This document shows, piece after piece, positions 26,644-35,762 of a DNA stretch of 64,000 bases. The translations under genes were made by a program, and so were the position numbers. Origin of the DNA: Streptomyces camelliae (GTDB lineage: Bacteria; Actinomycetota; Actinomycetes; Streptomycetales; Streptomycetaceae); assembly GCF_027625935.1 (NCBI RefSeq), contig NZ_CP115300.1, forward strand, positions 8,928,001-8,992,000. The letters are read 5' to 3'. How positions within the stretch are numbered: position 1 is the first letter of the stretch; each line of letters opens with the position of its first letter. The notes beneath the pieces were generated by a model that was given only the letters and a program-made list of their open reading frames with translations, was not told where the DNA came from and did no database searches.

Positions 26644-28092
26644 ATGTCCCTACCCCTCCCTGCCCAGCCGGGGCCCGTTCCCGAGGCCGTGGTGCTGGAA
26701 GGGCTGCCCCCGGTCCGCGAGGCAAGCGCCGCCGAGGTGGCCGCCCGTATCTCCGGCGGCCCCCGTCTCGTCGTCCTCGACGACGATCCGACCGGCACCC
26801 AGACGGTCGCCGACGTCCCGGTCCTGACCTCCTGGACGGTGGAGGACCTGCGCTGGGCACTGCGCCAGGACAGCACCGCCTTCTTCGTCCTCACCAACAC
26901 CCGCAGCCTGTCGCCCGAGGACGCCGCCGCCCGCAACCGTGAGGTGGTCCGGGCCCTGCACACGGCGGCGACGGCTGAGGGCGCCGGTTATGTCCTGGCC
27001 AGCCGCGGCGACTCGACCCTGCGCGGGCACTTCCCGCTGGAGACAGATGTCCTCGCCGAGGAGCTGACCGAGCTGGGCGCCGGCGCTCCGGACGGTGTGG
27101 TGCTGGTCCCCGCCTACATCGAGGCGGGCCGGCTGACCGTCGGCTCCCGCCACTGGATGCGTACGGCCGACGGACTGCTGCCGGTCGGCGAGAGCGAGTT
27201 CGCCCGTGACGCCACCTTCGGCTACCGCAGCTCCTCGCTGCCGGAGTGGGTCGAGGAGAAGACGGCCGGGCGGGTCAGGGCCGACGAGGTGCTGCGCATC
27301 ACGCTCGACGACCTCAGGGGCGGTGGCCCGGCACACGTGGCGCGGCTGCTGTCCGCGCTGCACGGCGGCCGTACGGCCGTGGTCGACGCCGTGTGCGACG
27401 ACGATCTGCGAGTGCTGGCCCTCGCCCTCGCGGAGGCGGAGGAGAACGGCACGCGGCTGCTGTACCGGGTCGGGCCGTCCTTCGTCCGGGCCCGCGCCGG
27501 ACAGGCCGGCCGGGCCCCGCTCACCCCGGCGGAACTGCGCCGGCTGCGCGGGGACGCACCGCACGGCCTGATCGCCGTAGGATCCCATGTCTCCCTGACG
27601 ACACGGCAGTTGGGCCGGCTGCGGGAGCGTGGCGGGATCGCCGAGTACGAACTCGACGTGGCGCTCCTGCTCGACGAGGCACGGCGTGACGCCCACATCG
27701 CCGAGATCGCGGCCGCGGCCGCCGGCGCACTGGACGCCACGGACGCCGTGATCCGCACCTCGCGCACGCTCGTGACGGGGGCCGACGCCGACGACAGCCT
27801 GGCGATCTCCCGCCGGGTCTCCGCCGCGCTCGTGGAGGCCGTGCGCCGGGTCAACGCCACCCGGCGACCCGCCTTCGTCGTCGCCAAGGGCGGCATCACC
27901 TCCAGCGACACCGCCACGCACGGCCTGCGGATCGGCCGTGCCTGGGCCCGGGGCACGCTGCTGCCCGGGATCGTCTCGCTCTGGGAGCCCGTGGACGGCC
28001 CCGCCGCCGGTATCCCCTACATCGTCTTCGCCGGGAACGTCGGCGACGCCGACGCCCTCGCCGACGCCCTCGACCTGCTCCGGAGCCCCTGA
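26644..28092 (+). CDS. Four-carbon acid sugar kinase family protein (DUF1537; OtnK/DtnK-like)
   Basis: A 482-residue kinase of the DUF1537 family, which phosphorylates C4 sugar acids such as D-threonate or 3-oxo-tetronate at the 4-hydroxyl using ATP. The N-terminal substrate domain has VVLDDDPTGTQTVADVPVLT, FFVLTNTRSLSPEDA and RGDSTLRGHFPLE; the C-terminal nucleotide domain has FVVAKGGITSSDTATHGL and IPYIVFAGNVGD. The length is slightly above the usual 420-450 because of an N-terminal extension. Its stop overlaps the aldolase start by one base (TGATG). With the dehydrogenase downstream, a 3-oxo-tetronate 4-kinase role is likely. Confidence 0.85.
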   Translation: MSLPLPAQPGPVPEAVVLEGLPPVREASAAEVAARISGGPRLVVLDDDPTGTQTVADVPVLTSWTVEDLRWALRQDSTAFFVLTNTRSLSPEDAAARNREVVRALHTAATAEGAGYVLASRGDSTLRGHFPLETDVLAEELTELGAGAPDGVVLVPAYIEAGRLTVGSRHWMRTADGLLPVGESEFARDATFGYRSSSLPEWVEEKTAGRVRADEVLRITLDDLRGGGPAHVARLLSALHGGRTAVVDAVCDDDLRVLALALAEAEENGTRLLYRVGPSFVRARAGQAGRAPLTPAELRRLRGDAPHGLIAVGSHVSLTTRQLGRLRERGGIAEYELDVALLLDEARRDAHIAEIAAAAAGALDATDAVIRTSRTLVTGADADDSLAISRRVSAALVEAVRRVNATRRPAFVVAKGGITSSDTATHGLRIGRAWARGTLLPGIVSLWEPVDGPAAGIPYIVFAGNVGDADALADALDLLRSP

Positions 28093-28955
28093 TGCTGCTG
28101 CACGGAACCGACGTCCTGAAGGATGCCGCGGCCGCCGGTCACGCGGTGCCCGGGTTCGTCGCCTACAACCTGGAGACCGTCCAGGGCGTCACGGCCGCCG
28201 CCGAGGCCTGCGGACGACCCGTCCTGATCCAGGCGGGCTCCAGCCCCTTCAAGCACGCCGGGCGCGAGGCCCTGATGCGACTGGCTCTGGACGCCGCCGC
28301 ACACTCCACCGCTCGCCTCGGTGTGCACCTCGACCACAGCAGGGACCTGGACGAGATCACGGCCTGCCTGGAGGCCGGCTACACCTCCGTCATGGTGGAC
28401 GGTTCCCACCTGCCGTTCACCGAGAACATCGCTCTGACGAAGGAGGCGGTGCGGCGGGCCCGCGACCACGGGGCCTGGGTGGAGGCCGAGCTCGGCGCCC
28501 TGCCCGGCGACGAGGACGTCTCCACCGACGCCGTCGCCCAGGCCACGGCGATGACGGATCCGGACCAGGCGGCCGAGTTCGTGGCGGCCACGGGCGTGGA
28601 CGCACTCGCCGTCGCCGTCGGCAACGTCCACGGCTTCACCAAGAGCCCGGTCCGCCTCGACCTGGCGCGGCTGGCCGCGATCCACCAGGCCGTACCGGTC
28701 CCGCTCGTCCTGCACGGCGCCAGCGGACTGCCCGTCGAGGAACTGCACGGCGCTCTCACGCGTGGTGTCGCCAAGGTCAACGTCAACGCCGAACTGCGCC
28801 GCGCCTACCTGGAGGCGGTCCGCAGCACCCTCCCGGCCGCCCTGCCCGGTTCCGACGCGGTCTCCCTGTGGGCGTCGGGCCGCGACGCGGTCCGGGACGC
28901 CGCTCTGGAGGTCATCGGCCGCCTCACCCCCGGCGCCGAGACCGCAAACGCCTGA
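28092..28955 (+). CDS. Class II (zinc) ketose-bisphosphate aldolase family protein
   Basis: A 287-residue class II aldolase of the fructose-bisphosphate/tagatose-bisphosphate (KbaY/GatY) type. Zinc and substrate ligands are visible in GVHLDHSRDLDEI, VEAELGALPGDED, AVGNVHGFTKSP and VLHGASGLP. The start overlaps the kinase stop. In described tetronate pathways the phosphorylated 3-oxo acid is decarboxylated by OtnC, a class II aldolase of the separate adducin/fuculose-aldolase family; no OtnC is seen here, so this enzyme probably replaces it or acts on a different C4 or larger phosphorylated intermediate. Confidence 0.85.
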   Translation: MLLHGTDVLKDAAAAGHAVPGFVAYNLETVQGVTAAAEACGRPVLIQAGSSPFKHAGREALMRLALDAAAHSTARLGVHLDHSRDLDEITACLEAGYTSVMVDGSHLPFTENIALTKEAVRRARDHGAWVEAELGALPGDEDVSTDAVAQATAMTDPDQAAEFVAATGVDALAVAVGNVHGFTKSPVRLDLARLAAIHQAVPVPLVLHGASGLPVEELHGALTRGVAKVNVNAELRRAYLEAVRSTLPAALPGSDAVSLWASGRDAVRDAALEVIGRLTPGAETANA

Positions 28956-28992
28956 CCTCGGCCCGGCCCCGCCGACGACGGACCGCACAGCG

Positions 28993-29026
28993 CCGCCGTA
29001 CCGCCCGAGATCGTCGTACGGCGGCC
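28993..29026. terminator. Intra-operon hairpin after the aldolase gene
   Basis: GCCGCCGTAC (28993-29002) pairs perfectly with 29017-29026 across a 14-nt loop. It lies in the 236-bp gap between aldolase and dehydrogenase, the only sizeable gap in the operon. It may be a partial terminator or processing site that lets the last two genes be expressed differently. Confidence 0.4.
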
Positions 29027-29191
29027 CGCCGCACCGCTCCCCTCCGGCGAGCCGCCACTGACGCCGCGGGCTCCTGCGCCATCCCCACGCACGAGCCGCG
29101 TCCCCCATATCCCCTGCTCCGCTGCCGGCACCTCTTCCCGGCAGTGGGCCGCCCTTCCCCTCTCTCCTCACTTCTCCCCAGGAGGACGAAG

Positions 29192-30109
29192 ATGTCTCCG
29201 CACCCCCGTCCCCGCACGGCCGTCATAGGCCTGGGTGCCATGGGACTTCCCATGGCGCGCCGTCTGGCCGGCGAACTGCCCGTCTCCGTCTACGACATCG
29301 CCGCCGACCGCCGGGCCGGCCTGACCACCATGGGCGCCCGCGATGCCGCGTCCCCGGCCGAGGCCGTCCGTGACGCCGACGTCGTCGTACTCGCCGTACG
29401 CGACCAGGCCCAGGTCGAGGGCGCGCTGTTCGGCGAGAACGGCGCCGCCGAAGCCCTCCGCCCCGGTACGGCGGTGATCCTCACCAGCACGGTCGGGCCC
29501 GAGGCGGCACGCAGCACCGCCGCTCGGCTCGCCGTACGTGGGGTGCTGACCGTGGACGCGCCGGTCAGCGGTGGCCCGGTGCGGGCCGGCAACGGTGATC
29601 TGCTGATCGTCGTCGGCGCCGAGGAGGTGGCGCTGAAGGCGGCCCGCCCGGTCCTCGACCTGCTCGCCTCGACACTCACGGTCGTCGGCCCGCGCCCCGG
29701 CGACGGACAGGCGATGAAGGCCGTCAACCAGCTGCTGGCAGGCGTGCACATCGCGGCCGCGGCCGAGGCGATCGCGCTCGCCCGTGGCCTCGGGCTCGAC
29801 CCGGGCGCGGTCGTGGACAGCCTCAAGCACGGCGCCGCCGGCTCCTTCATGTTCGCCGACCGCGGGCCCCGCATGGTCCAGACCTACGACGACGGCCCCG
29901 AGCCCGAGGTCAAGTCACGGCTCGACATCTTCGTCAAGGACATGGGCATCGTCACCGGCATCGCCAAGGACGCCCACGTCCCCGTGCCCCTGGCCGCCGC
30001 GGCCGAACAGCTCTACCTGCTCGGCGAGCGCGCCGGGCTCGGCGCCCGCGACGACTCCTCCGTCGTCACCGTCCTGTCTCCCAAGTCCCCGGAAGGAGTG
30101 GGACGATGA
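29192..30109 (+). CDS. NAD(P)-dependent L-threonate-type dehydrogenase (3-hydroxyisobutyrate dehydrogenase family)
   Basis: A 305-residue beta-hydroxyacid dehydrogenase. The Rossmann motif GLGAMG is at 13-18. The substrate-binding loop is VDAPVSGGPVRAGNGDLLIV. The catalytic lysine lies in GDGQAMKAVNQLLAGVHIAA. The C-terminal helices carry KSRLDIFVKDMGIV. A perfect AGGAGG at 29180-29185 supports the ATG. Members called LtnD oxidise L-threonate (or D-erythronate/gluconate relatives) to the 2-oxo acid, which feeds an isomerase, kinase and aldolase path. The stop overlaps the permease start (ATGA). Confidence 0.85.
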   Translation: MSPHPRPRTAVIGLGAMGLPMARRLAGELPVSVYDIAADRRAGLTTMGARDAASPAEAVRDADVVVLAVRDQAQVEGALFGENGAAEALRPGTAVILTSTVGPEAARSTAARLAVRGVLTVDAPVSGGPVRAGNGDLLIVVGAEEVALKAARPVLDLLASTLTVVGPRPGDGQAMKAVNQLLAGVHIAAAAEAIALARGLGLDPGAVVDSLKHGAAGSFMFADRGPRMVQTYDDGPEPEVKSRLDIFVKDMGIVTGIAKDAHVPVPLAAAAEQLYLLGERAGLGARDDSSVVTVLSPKSPEGVGR

Positions 30110-31563
30110 GCCACACCACCCTGCTGGTCATCGCGGCCGCCGGTGTCGCGACCCTGCTCCTGCTCATCCTGAGAGCCAAGGTCCAGCCCTTCGTCGCCCT
30201 CGTCGTCGTCAGCATCGGCGTCGCGCTGGCCGCGGGTGTGCCCGCCGCCGACCTGGTGAAGACCATCGAAGAGGGCATGGGCGCCACCCTGGGCCACATC
30301 GCCACGATCATCGCACTGGGCGCGATGATCGGCCGGATCATCGAACTCTCCGGCGGCGCCCACGCGTTCGCGTACTCCCTCATCGAGAGGTTCGGCTCCC
30401 GCCGGACCCCGCTGGCGCTGGCCGTCGCCGGGTTCGTCCTGGGCATCCCCGTCTTCTTCGAGGTGGGCCTGATCATCCTGATGCCGATCGCGTACGGCGT
30501 GGCCCGCGCCTCCCGCAAGCCACTGCTGGTGTACGCGCTGCCGATGGGCGCCGCGATGCTCACCGTCCACGCCTTTCTGCCGCCGCACCCGGGAGCCGTC
30601 GCGGTCGCCGAGGCGATCGGCGCCAGCCAGGGCCTGATGCTGCTGATGGGCATCCCCCTCACGGCCGTCGTGGTCCTGTTCGGCTACCTCGTCTCCCGTC
30701 GTCTCACCCGCCGCGCACACCCGATGGATCCGGCGGTGTACGCCGAGGTGTACGGCGCTCCGGACACCGATGGGGGCACGTCCAGCGCGGCGCAGGCACC
30801 CGACGGCACGCCGAACAGCCCGACGCCGGGCGAAGGCGGCCGGGGCGCCGCCGTGCTGACCAGGCCCGCCATCCAGGGCACCGATGTCCGGCCGCCGTCC
30901 TTCGGCATGGTCCTGACGCTGATCGTCACTCCGATCCTGCTGATCCTCCTCGGCACCATCGGCGAGAACACCCTCCCCGCGGGCAACACTCTCCGCGCCG
31001 TACTCACTGTCCTCGGCGCCCCGATGGTGGCACTGCTCATCGATGTCACCCTGTGCGGCTACTTCCTGGGCGCCCGCCGCGGCTGGAACCGCGCACGCAT
31101 CTCCGAGGTCATGGGCTCCGCACTGCCGCCCGTCGCGATGGTGATCCTGGTCGCGGGCGCGGGCGGTGTCTTCGGCAAGGTCCTGGTCGCCAGTGGCATC
31201 GGCGGTGCGATCGCCGACGTCCTGGAGAGGACCGGCCTGCCGGTGCTGCTGCTGGCCTTCCTCACGTCCCTCGCCCTGCGGGCCGCCCAGGGGTCGGCGA
31301 CCGTCGCCCTCGTCACCACCGCCGGCATCCTCACCCCGCTGCTGCACCGAGCCGACCTGTCCACGGCGCAACTGTCCCTGGTGGCCCTGGCGATGGGCGC
31401 GGGCGCCCTGGCGCTGTCCCACATCAACGACGCCGGGTACTGGATGTTCACCAAGCTCGCCGGCCTCGATGTGGCGACGGGGCTGCGCACCTGGACCGTA
31501 CTGACGACAGTCATGGGATGTGCGGGCTTCGCCTTGACCACCGTGCTGTGGCCCCTGGTCTGA
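30106..31563 (+). CDS. GntP-family gluconate/tetronate:proton symporter
   Basis: A 485-residue membrane transporter with about 12 hydrophobic segments. Family-typical stretches include GHIATIIALGAMIGRIIELS, GIPVFFEVGLIILMPIAYG, HAFLPPHPGAVAVAE, ILVAGAGGVFGKVLVASGIG and AAQGSATVALVTTAGI, with SHINDAGYWMFTK near the end. These match GntP-type permeases of gluconate and other sugar acids. A hydrophilic loop around residues 205-260 is rich in Gly, Ser and Pro. As the last gene of the operon, translationally coupled to the dehydrogenase, it supplies the sugar acid substrate. A strong terminator follows. Confidence 0.9.
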   Translation: MSHTTLLVIAAAGVATLLLLILRAKVQPFVALVVVSIGVALAAGVPAADLVKTIEEGMGATLGHIATIIALGAMIGRIIELSGGAHAFAYSLIERFGSRRTPLALAVAGFVLGIPVFFEVGLIILMPIAYGVARASRKPLLVYALPMGAAMLTVHAFLPPHPGAVAVAEAIGASQGLMLLMGIPLTAVVVLFGYLVSRRLTRRAHPMDPAVYAEVYGAPDTDGGTSSAAQAPDGTPNSPTPGEGGRGAAVLTRPAIQGTDVRPPSFGMVLTLIVTPILLILLGTIGENTLPAGNTLRAVLTVLGAPMVALLIDVTLCGYFLGARRGWNRARISEVMGSALPPVAMVILVAGAGGVFGKVLVASGIGGAIADVLERTGLPVLLLAFLTSLALRAAQGSATVALVTTAGILTPLLHRADLSTAQLSLVALAMGAGALALSHINDAGYWMFTKLAGLDVATGLRTWTVLTTVMGCAGFALTTVLWPLV

Positions 31564-31572
31564 CCCGGCGCA

Positions 31573-31608
31573 CGGCGGTGCCTGCCCAGGCCTGGGCAGG
31601 CACCGCCG
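31573..31608 (+). terminator. Strong terminator of the tetronate operon
   Basis: Positions 31573-31590 and 31591-31608 are perfect reverse complements (18 bp each), starting 10 bases after the permease stop. Confidence 0.85.
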
Positions 31609-31821
31609 CCGTTCTGCATCAGCCGGCTCCGATCGTGATCCGAAGCTCTAGCCCACGCCCGCGACAGCCTCTCCCGCTTCACTCCGCGAGGCGACCCGCC
31701 CTCCTACGCACGGCCCCACTCCGACATCGCCGTCAGCGTGGTCGCCATCGTCGCGGCGCCCTCGGTGAGGCGGGACAGGAGGGCGCGGGACACCGGCGGC
31801 GGCAGATCCTGGCTTCCGCAT

Positions 31822-32407
31822 GGCACCGCGAATCGAGCCCCGGCCCCACCGACGAGGAACGTCGGCTGCGGGAGAGACTGGACCAGAAGCATCGCATTCA
31901 CGAGGCTGCCGCGACCGATCCGCTGCCACAGGTCGTCGGCTACGAGGGCTATGTGCCCGAACCGTGCGTGCTGCATGCGGAGCAGGTGGCCACCTACCCC
32001 TTCGCGGGCCTCCTCCCTGAGGATCTGTGTGCCCGGATCGACGCCTGGGAAGAGGAGCAGGAGGAGGATGGCGAGCAATCGGCGGACGACCACGCGACGC
32101 TGGTGGCCTGTCAGTACGACCTGTCGATCCCACCGGGCTGGCGTGTGGGCGGTTTCGCCTCCTGGCACGCAAGGGACCCGTCCCCGATGAACTGCCCGAC
32201 CTGCGCGGCACCCCTGCACCTGCTGCTGACCATCGACAGCACGGAGGGGACGGCGGCAGCGGCAGCTGGAAGCCGCTGGAGGAAACGAACCTGCCCGCAT
32301 GTCAGTCGGCCCGGCCGACCCAGGTCACCGTGGGCCGCTGGGGTGAACTCAACATCTTCGCCTGCCCCGCAGATCCCGCTCATCCGCACCGCTGGAGCAT
32401 CCAGTAG
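31822..32407 (+). pseudogene. DUF1963-like gene, 5'-truncated and frameshifted
   Basis: The first frame carries VVGYEGYVPEPCVLHAEQVA, TYPFAGLLPEDLCARIDAW and IPPGWRVGGFASWH, followed by NCPTCAAPLHLLLTIDSTE, resembling the C-terminal two thirds of actinobacterial DUF1963 (YwqG-like) proteins. At about 32250 one base is missing: the expected EWDGGSGSWKPLEE continues in another frame to LNIFACPADPAHPHRWSIQ and a TAG at 32405-32407. The N-terminal third is absent; 31609-31821 shows no recognisable protein. Function of the family is unclear. Confidence 0.65.
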
Positions 32408-32490
32408 GCCGGCTCCCGAGCGGCCGGTCCGCCACATGCCGACTCCTCTGGAGCGGCATGTGGTCAGCAACGGCGTACCTCCGCGATCGA

Positions 32491-32898
32491 TCAGCGAACC
32501 GTGACGGTCTCGGTCGGCGTGACCATCTGCAGGTGGAGCTTCTTCGAGTTCCAGTCCGTCTCGTAGAGCGCGCCGCGGAACCGCAGTGTGCCACGGTGCT
32601 GCGTCCGCACCCACGTGTCGACCGAACCGCCGTCGAAGACCGCACCGTGAGCGCACTTCACCGTGCGCCAGGAGGTGCCCTGTCGCTCCTGCACACAGAA
32701 CCTCTGAAAGAGGTCGTCGTCCTTCATGGCGTAGCCCTTCAGGTGGACGCGCGCACCGGCTGTCACGGTGTGCGGACTCGCCTTGAAGTCATAACTGACC
32801 TTTGCGGAGGCCGTCACCGCGCTCAGCCCGAGCGCAGAAATGCCGATCGCCGCGACGACTGCCGCACGCGCGGCCTTTCGGTTGAGAGCGCCCATCAT
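32491..32898 (-). CDS. Small secreted protein of unknown function
   Basis: A 135-residue protein with a clear signal peptide (basic NRKAARA, hydrophobic core, cleavage near TASAKV at about 33). The mature part of about 100 residues is rich in beta-forming stretches (KVSYDFKASPHTVTAGARVH, then GTLRFRGALYETDWNSKKLH) and has two Cys (in FCVQE and KCAHG) that could form a disulfide. It resembles small Ig-like exported Streptomyces proteins of unknown role. GAGGAGG lies 11 bases before the ATG. It is a single-gene unit. Confidence 0.7.
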   Translation of the reverse strand: MMGALNRKAARAAVVAAIGISALGLSAVTASAKVSYDFKASPHTVTAGARVHLKGYAMKDDDLFQRFCVQERQGTSWRTVKCAHGAVFDGGSVDTWVRTQHRGTLRFRGALYETDWNSKKLHLQMVTPTETVTVR

Positions 32899-33025
32899 CC
32901 GTCTCTGTCCTCCTCGACCCGCAGCTTCCGTATCACCTCACCGATTCCAACCACTCAGAGGACGGTCGAGGGAGCACCGTTGCCCGGCGATTCATCATTT
33001 TTTGACAGCAAGACACTATTGGCCC

Positions 33026-33265
33026 ATGGAAGACGATGTCCCGACCGTGACGGTGCGCCTGTGGCGTGCGGATGCCATCGTGTTGTTCGACTGGCTGATG
33101 AGCACGGATCTCGATACGGTCCCGATCTCCCACCCGGCCCAGAAGCAGGCCCTGGCCGACCTGCTGTCGCGCCTGGAGTGGGCTGCGGACACCGATGTGA
33201 CCGCGTCGACCGCCGAGGAGATCGCCGCGGCTCAGCAGGAGGTCGCCCGGGACATGGGCTGGTAG
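33026..33265 (+). CDS. Small conserved hypothetical protein (79 aa)
   Basis: A 79-residue acidic protein starting MEDDVPTVTVRLWRADAIVL and ending EVARDMGW. It has FDWLMSTDLDTVPISHPAQK, then QALADLLSRLEW, a pattern I associate with small Streptomyces proteins of unknown role. No clear ribosome-binding site precedes the ATG. Codon use (GC-rich third positions) fits a real gene. Function unknown. Confidence 0.6.
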   Translation: MEDDVPTVTVRLWRADAIVLFDWLMSTDLDTVPISHPAQKQALADLLSRLEWAADTDVTASTAEEIAAAQQEVARDMGW

Positions 33266-33339
33266 TTCAGCCGCGCTGCCGGGAGCCTTGCACAGCCCGC
33301 TGGAGAGCGTGTGCGGGGCCTCTGCGAGACTCCTGTGAC

Positions 33340-33885
33340 ATGGAGCAGTTCGAAGGGGCCGATTCGGCCGGCGAGGCAGAGGATTCCGCGCAGGACGGCG
33401 GGCTGGGCATCCTGGTCCTGCAAGGTGAGGAGATGATCAGGCAACTGGCCCAGGCCCACATGACGTGGGGCCTGGGGACCGCCGATCGCTGGGATCTGGA
33501 TCAGACGACCGGGCTCATCACCTGGACATTTCCTGACAGGAGTGCGACGGCGCCCGCCCAGATTCTCGGCAGTTACAGCCCCCGGGCGGGCTCGTGGATG
33601 TGGGCCTGGGCGAATCCCAGCATCCTGCCCGAGATGAGCCGCGACGCGCGCAGTCTTCGCGACTGGGGCGAAGCCCACGGCCATCATGCCTTCACCCGTG
33701 CCAAGTTCGACGCCGACGAGCAGGCGGTGTCGACACTGGTCGCGATCGCGGTGAGGGCCACCAGGGCGACAGGGTTCTACCGGGGGCCGGGCGGAAACGC
33801 CTCCGTGATCATCACGTTCGGGCCGGTCACTCTGACCGCCGCCGACGGCAGCACGTCGACCTTCGACATCGACATCGACGGCTGA
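33340..33885 (+). CDS. DUF6882-like hypothetical protein
   Basis: A 181-residue soluble protein. After an acidic N-terminus it has RWDLDQTTGLITWTFPDRSA, ILGSYSPRAGSWMWAWANPS and SRDARSLRDWGEAHG, matching the tryptophan-rich pattern of DUF6882 proteins (W-x-W-A-W-x-N), which are often found near polymorphic-toxin or contact systems. Here no toxin gene is adjacent. The start is the ATG at 33340. Biochemical role unknown. Confidence 0.65.
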   Translation: MEQFEGADSAGEAEDSAQDGGLGILVLQGEEMIRQLAQAHMTWGLGTADRWDLDQTTGLITWTFPDRSATAPAQILGSYSPRAGSWMWAWANPSILPEMSRDARSLRDWGEAHGHHAFTRAKFDADEQAVSTLVAIAVRATRATGFYRGPGGNASVIITFGPVTLTAADGSTSTFDIDIDG

Positions 33886-33959
33886 ACGCACAGGGCCGGG
33901 CGCGTGGCGGCGCGAGCGGCGTCCGCTGTGCGCAGGCGGCGTCGGCAGAGGTACAGATG

Positions 33960-34760
33960 TCAGCTGAACTCGGCATGGTGGCGTAGGGCCGTCTCGGTCG
34001 CCCGGTCGGCGGGAAAGAAGAGCTCGACGCACAACTCGGACAGGGTCACGTCCGCGGGGGTCCCGAAAGCGCTCATCATGGTGAACATCGACAGCTCCTC
34101 ACCACCGACTTCCACCCGCCAGGACAGCACCGGGTCGTCCGCGCCGTCGGAGGACAACCGGCTCCAGGTGCGACGGTCGGGGATGGCCGGCCAGGTGGTG
34201 ATCTCGTCGGCGAGCGCGACGAGGGCCGGGTCCTGGGTCCGGACGACGGCCCGGTCCAGCCGGCGCAGCAGATGGGCGGACCACTCCGGGAAGTTGCGGG
34301 TACGGCGGGCGAGACCATCGGGGTGCAGTGCGGTACGGAAGATGTTGGTCGGCACGCCGCGGACTTCTTCCGGGATGCCGGAGACCAGCCGGCGCCCGGC
34401 CTCGTTGGTGAGCCGCACATTCCACTGACGGTCGATCACGGCACCGGGAAACGGATCGTGCGCGTCCAGGAGCCTCTGCAACGACGCCCGAACCCCGGAC
34501 AGTCCGGAATCGGCCAGCGCCGTCTCCGGGTAACGGGGCGCGTAACCGGCGGCCAGCAGCCAGTCGTTCCGCTCGCGCAGCGGAAGGTCGAGATGCCGGG
34601 CGATCGCCACGAGCACGCCGGGACTGGGCCTCGACTTGCCCAGCTCGACGAAGCTCAGATGGCGGGGCGAGATCCCGATCCCGTGCGCCAGATCCATCTG
34701 GCTGCGCCGGGCCAGGCCCCGCCGGCGACGGATCAGATCCCCGACGGTCACGGCTGTCAC
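33960..34760 (-). CDS. XRE-family regulator with MmyB-like ligand domain
   Basis: A 266-residue DNA-binding protein. Residues 5-62 form a Cro/C1-type helix-turn-helix (VGDLIRRRRGLARRSQMDLA, then SPRHLSFVELGKSRPS). The remainder resembles the MmyB-like PAS/ligand domain common in actinomycetes: DPFPGAVIDRQWNVRLTNEA, NIFRTALHPDGL, and LSWRVEVGGEELSMFTMMSA with FGTPADVTLSELCVELFFPA. It is divergently transcribed from the frameshifted alpha/beta hydrolase (125-bp gap), which may be its target. Ligand unknown. Confidence 0.85.
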   Translation of the reverse strand: MTAVTVGDLIRRRRGLARRSQMDLAHGIGISPRHLSFVELGKSRPSPGVLVAIARHLDLPLRERNDWLLAAGYAPRYPETALADSGLSGVRASLQRLLDAHDPFPGAVIDRQWNVRLTNEAGRRLVSGIPEEVRGVPTNIFRTALHPDGLARRTRNFPEWSAHLLRRLDRAVVRTQDPALVALADEITTWPAIPDRRTWSRLSSDGADDPVLSWRVEVGGEELSMFTMMSAFGTPADVTLSELCVELFFPADRATETALRHHAEFS

Positions 34761-34884
34761 GAACCGCGACGATAGCCCGCGCAGGGGCGGGAAACGAGTA
34801 CCTGCCAGGTATTCGCATCGCCGTCCCCGCCGGTCGCACGATGGCCGGGTTCCACCGACCTGTGACCGTGAGAGGACCTCACCG

Positions 34885-35762
34885 ATGCCCTACTTCGACA
34901 CCACCGACGGGACCCGGCTCTTCTACGCGGAGGCGGGCGAGGCCGGGGGCCGCACCGTCGTCTTCGCCCATGCCTGGGCACTCAACAGCGGGATGTGGCA
35001 CTACCAGATCCCCGCCGCTCTCGCCGCCGGCATGCGCTGCGTCGTCTTCGACCGGCGCGGCCACGGGCGGTCCGACGTGCCCGGACGGGGCTACGACCTC
35101 GACCGCCTCGCCGACGACCTGGCGGACTGCTCGCCCACCTGGAGCTGCGCGACGCGGTGCTGGTCGGACACTCCATGGGCGCGGCCGAGGTGGTCCGCTC
35201 TCTGACACGTCGGGGAGACGAGCGCGTCAAGGGGGTCGTCCTGAGCGCGCCCACCACACCGTTCCTGCTGCGCACGGACGAGAACCCGGAGGGCCCCGTC
35301 CAGGCGGCGACCGCGGAGGCGGCCCGTGCGGTCATGTGCCGCGACATCGGCGCGTTCGTCGAAGGCACCTCGGGCGCCGAGTGGTTCGGCCCCGGCCACC
35401 CGGTGTCGGCCGGGCTGAGCGACTGGACCCGCCGCCAGTTCTTCGACACGCCGCTGCAGGTTCTGCTGTCGACGAACGAGACATGCATCGAAGCGGACCT
35501 GCGCGAGGAACTCACCGCGATCACCGTCCCCGCCCTGGTCATCCAGGGAGACGCCGACCGCTCGGCACCGATCGAGTACACCGGGTACAGGACCCATGGC
35601 CTGCTTCCCGACTCACGGCTCGTAGTGATCGACGGCGCGGGACATGGCCTCTGCATGAGCGACCCGGACCGCTACAACAAGGAGATACTCGCTTTCGCGA
35701 ACACCCTGCCCATGAGGGCGTCTCGCGCCGACGGTCACTCGGCGTCGGTCAGCGGCTTCTGA
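34885..35762 (+). pseudogene. Alpha/beta hydrolase, single-base frameshift
   Basis: Frame one from the ATG at 34885 gives MPYFDTTDGTRLFYAEAGEA and VVFDRRGHGRSDVPGRGYDL. At about 35127 one C is missing (expected DLADLLAHLEL), and homology continues in another frame with the nucleophile elbow VLVGHSMGAAEV, the acid in IQGDADRSAP and the His in GAGHGLCMSDP, ending at 35762. Thus all catalytic residues survive but in two frames. The family is the chloroperoxidase/haloperoxidase-like serine hydrolase group. It is either a recent pseudogene or a sequencing error. It is divergent from the XRE regulator and overlaps the end of the Lrp gene by 28 bp. Confidence 0.8.

Noticed and set aside
29784..31800. 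Long plus-strand frame (906 codons overall) through the dehydrogenase and GntP genes
   Set aside because: Arg/Pro/His-rich shadow frame overlapping two well-supported coupled genes. Only its far end (from about 31822) shows real homology, to the DUF1963-like remnant.
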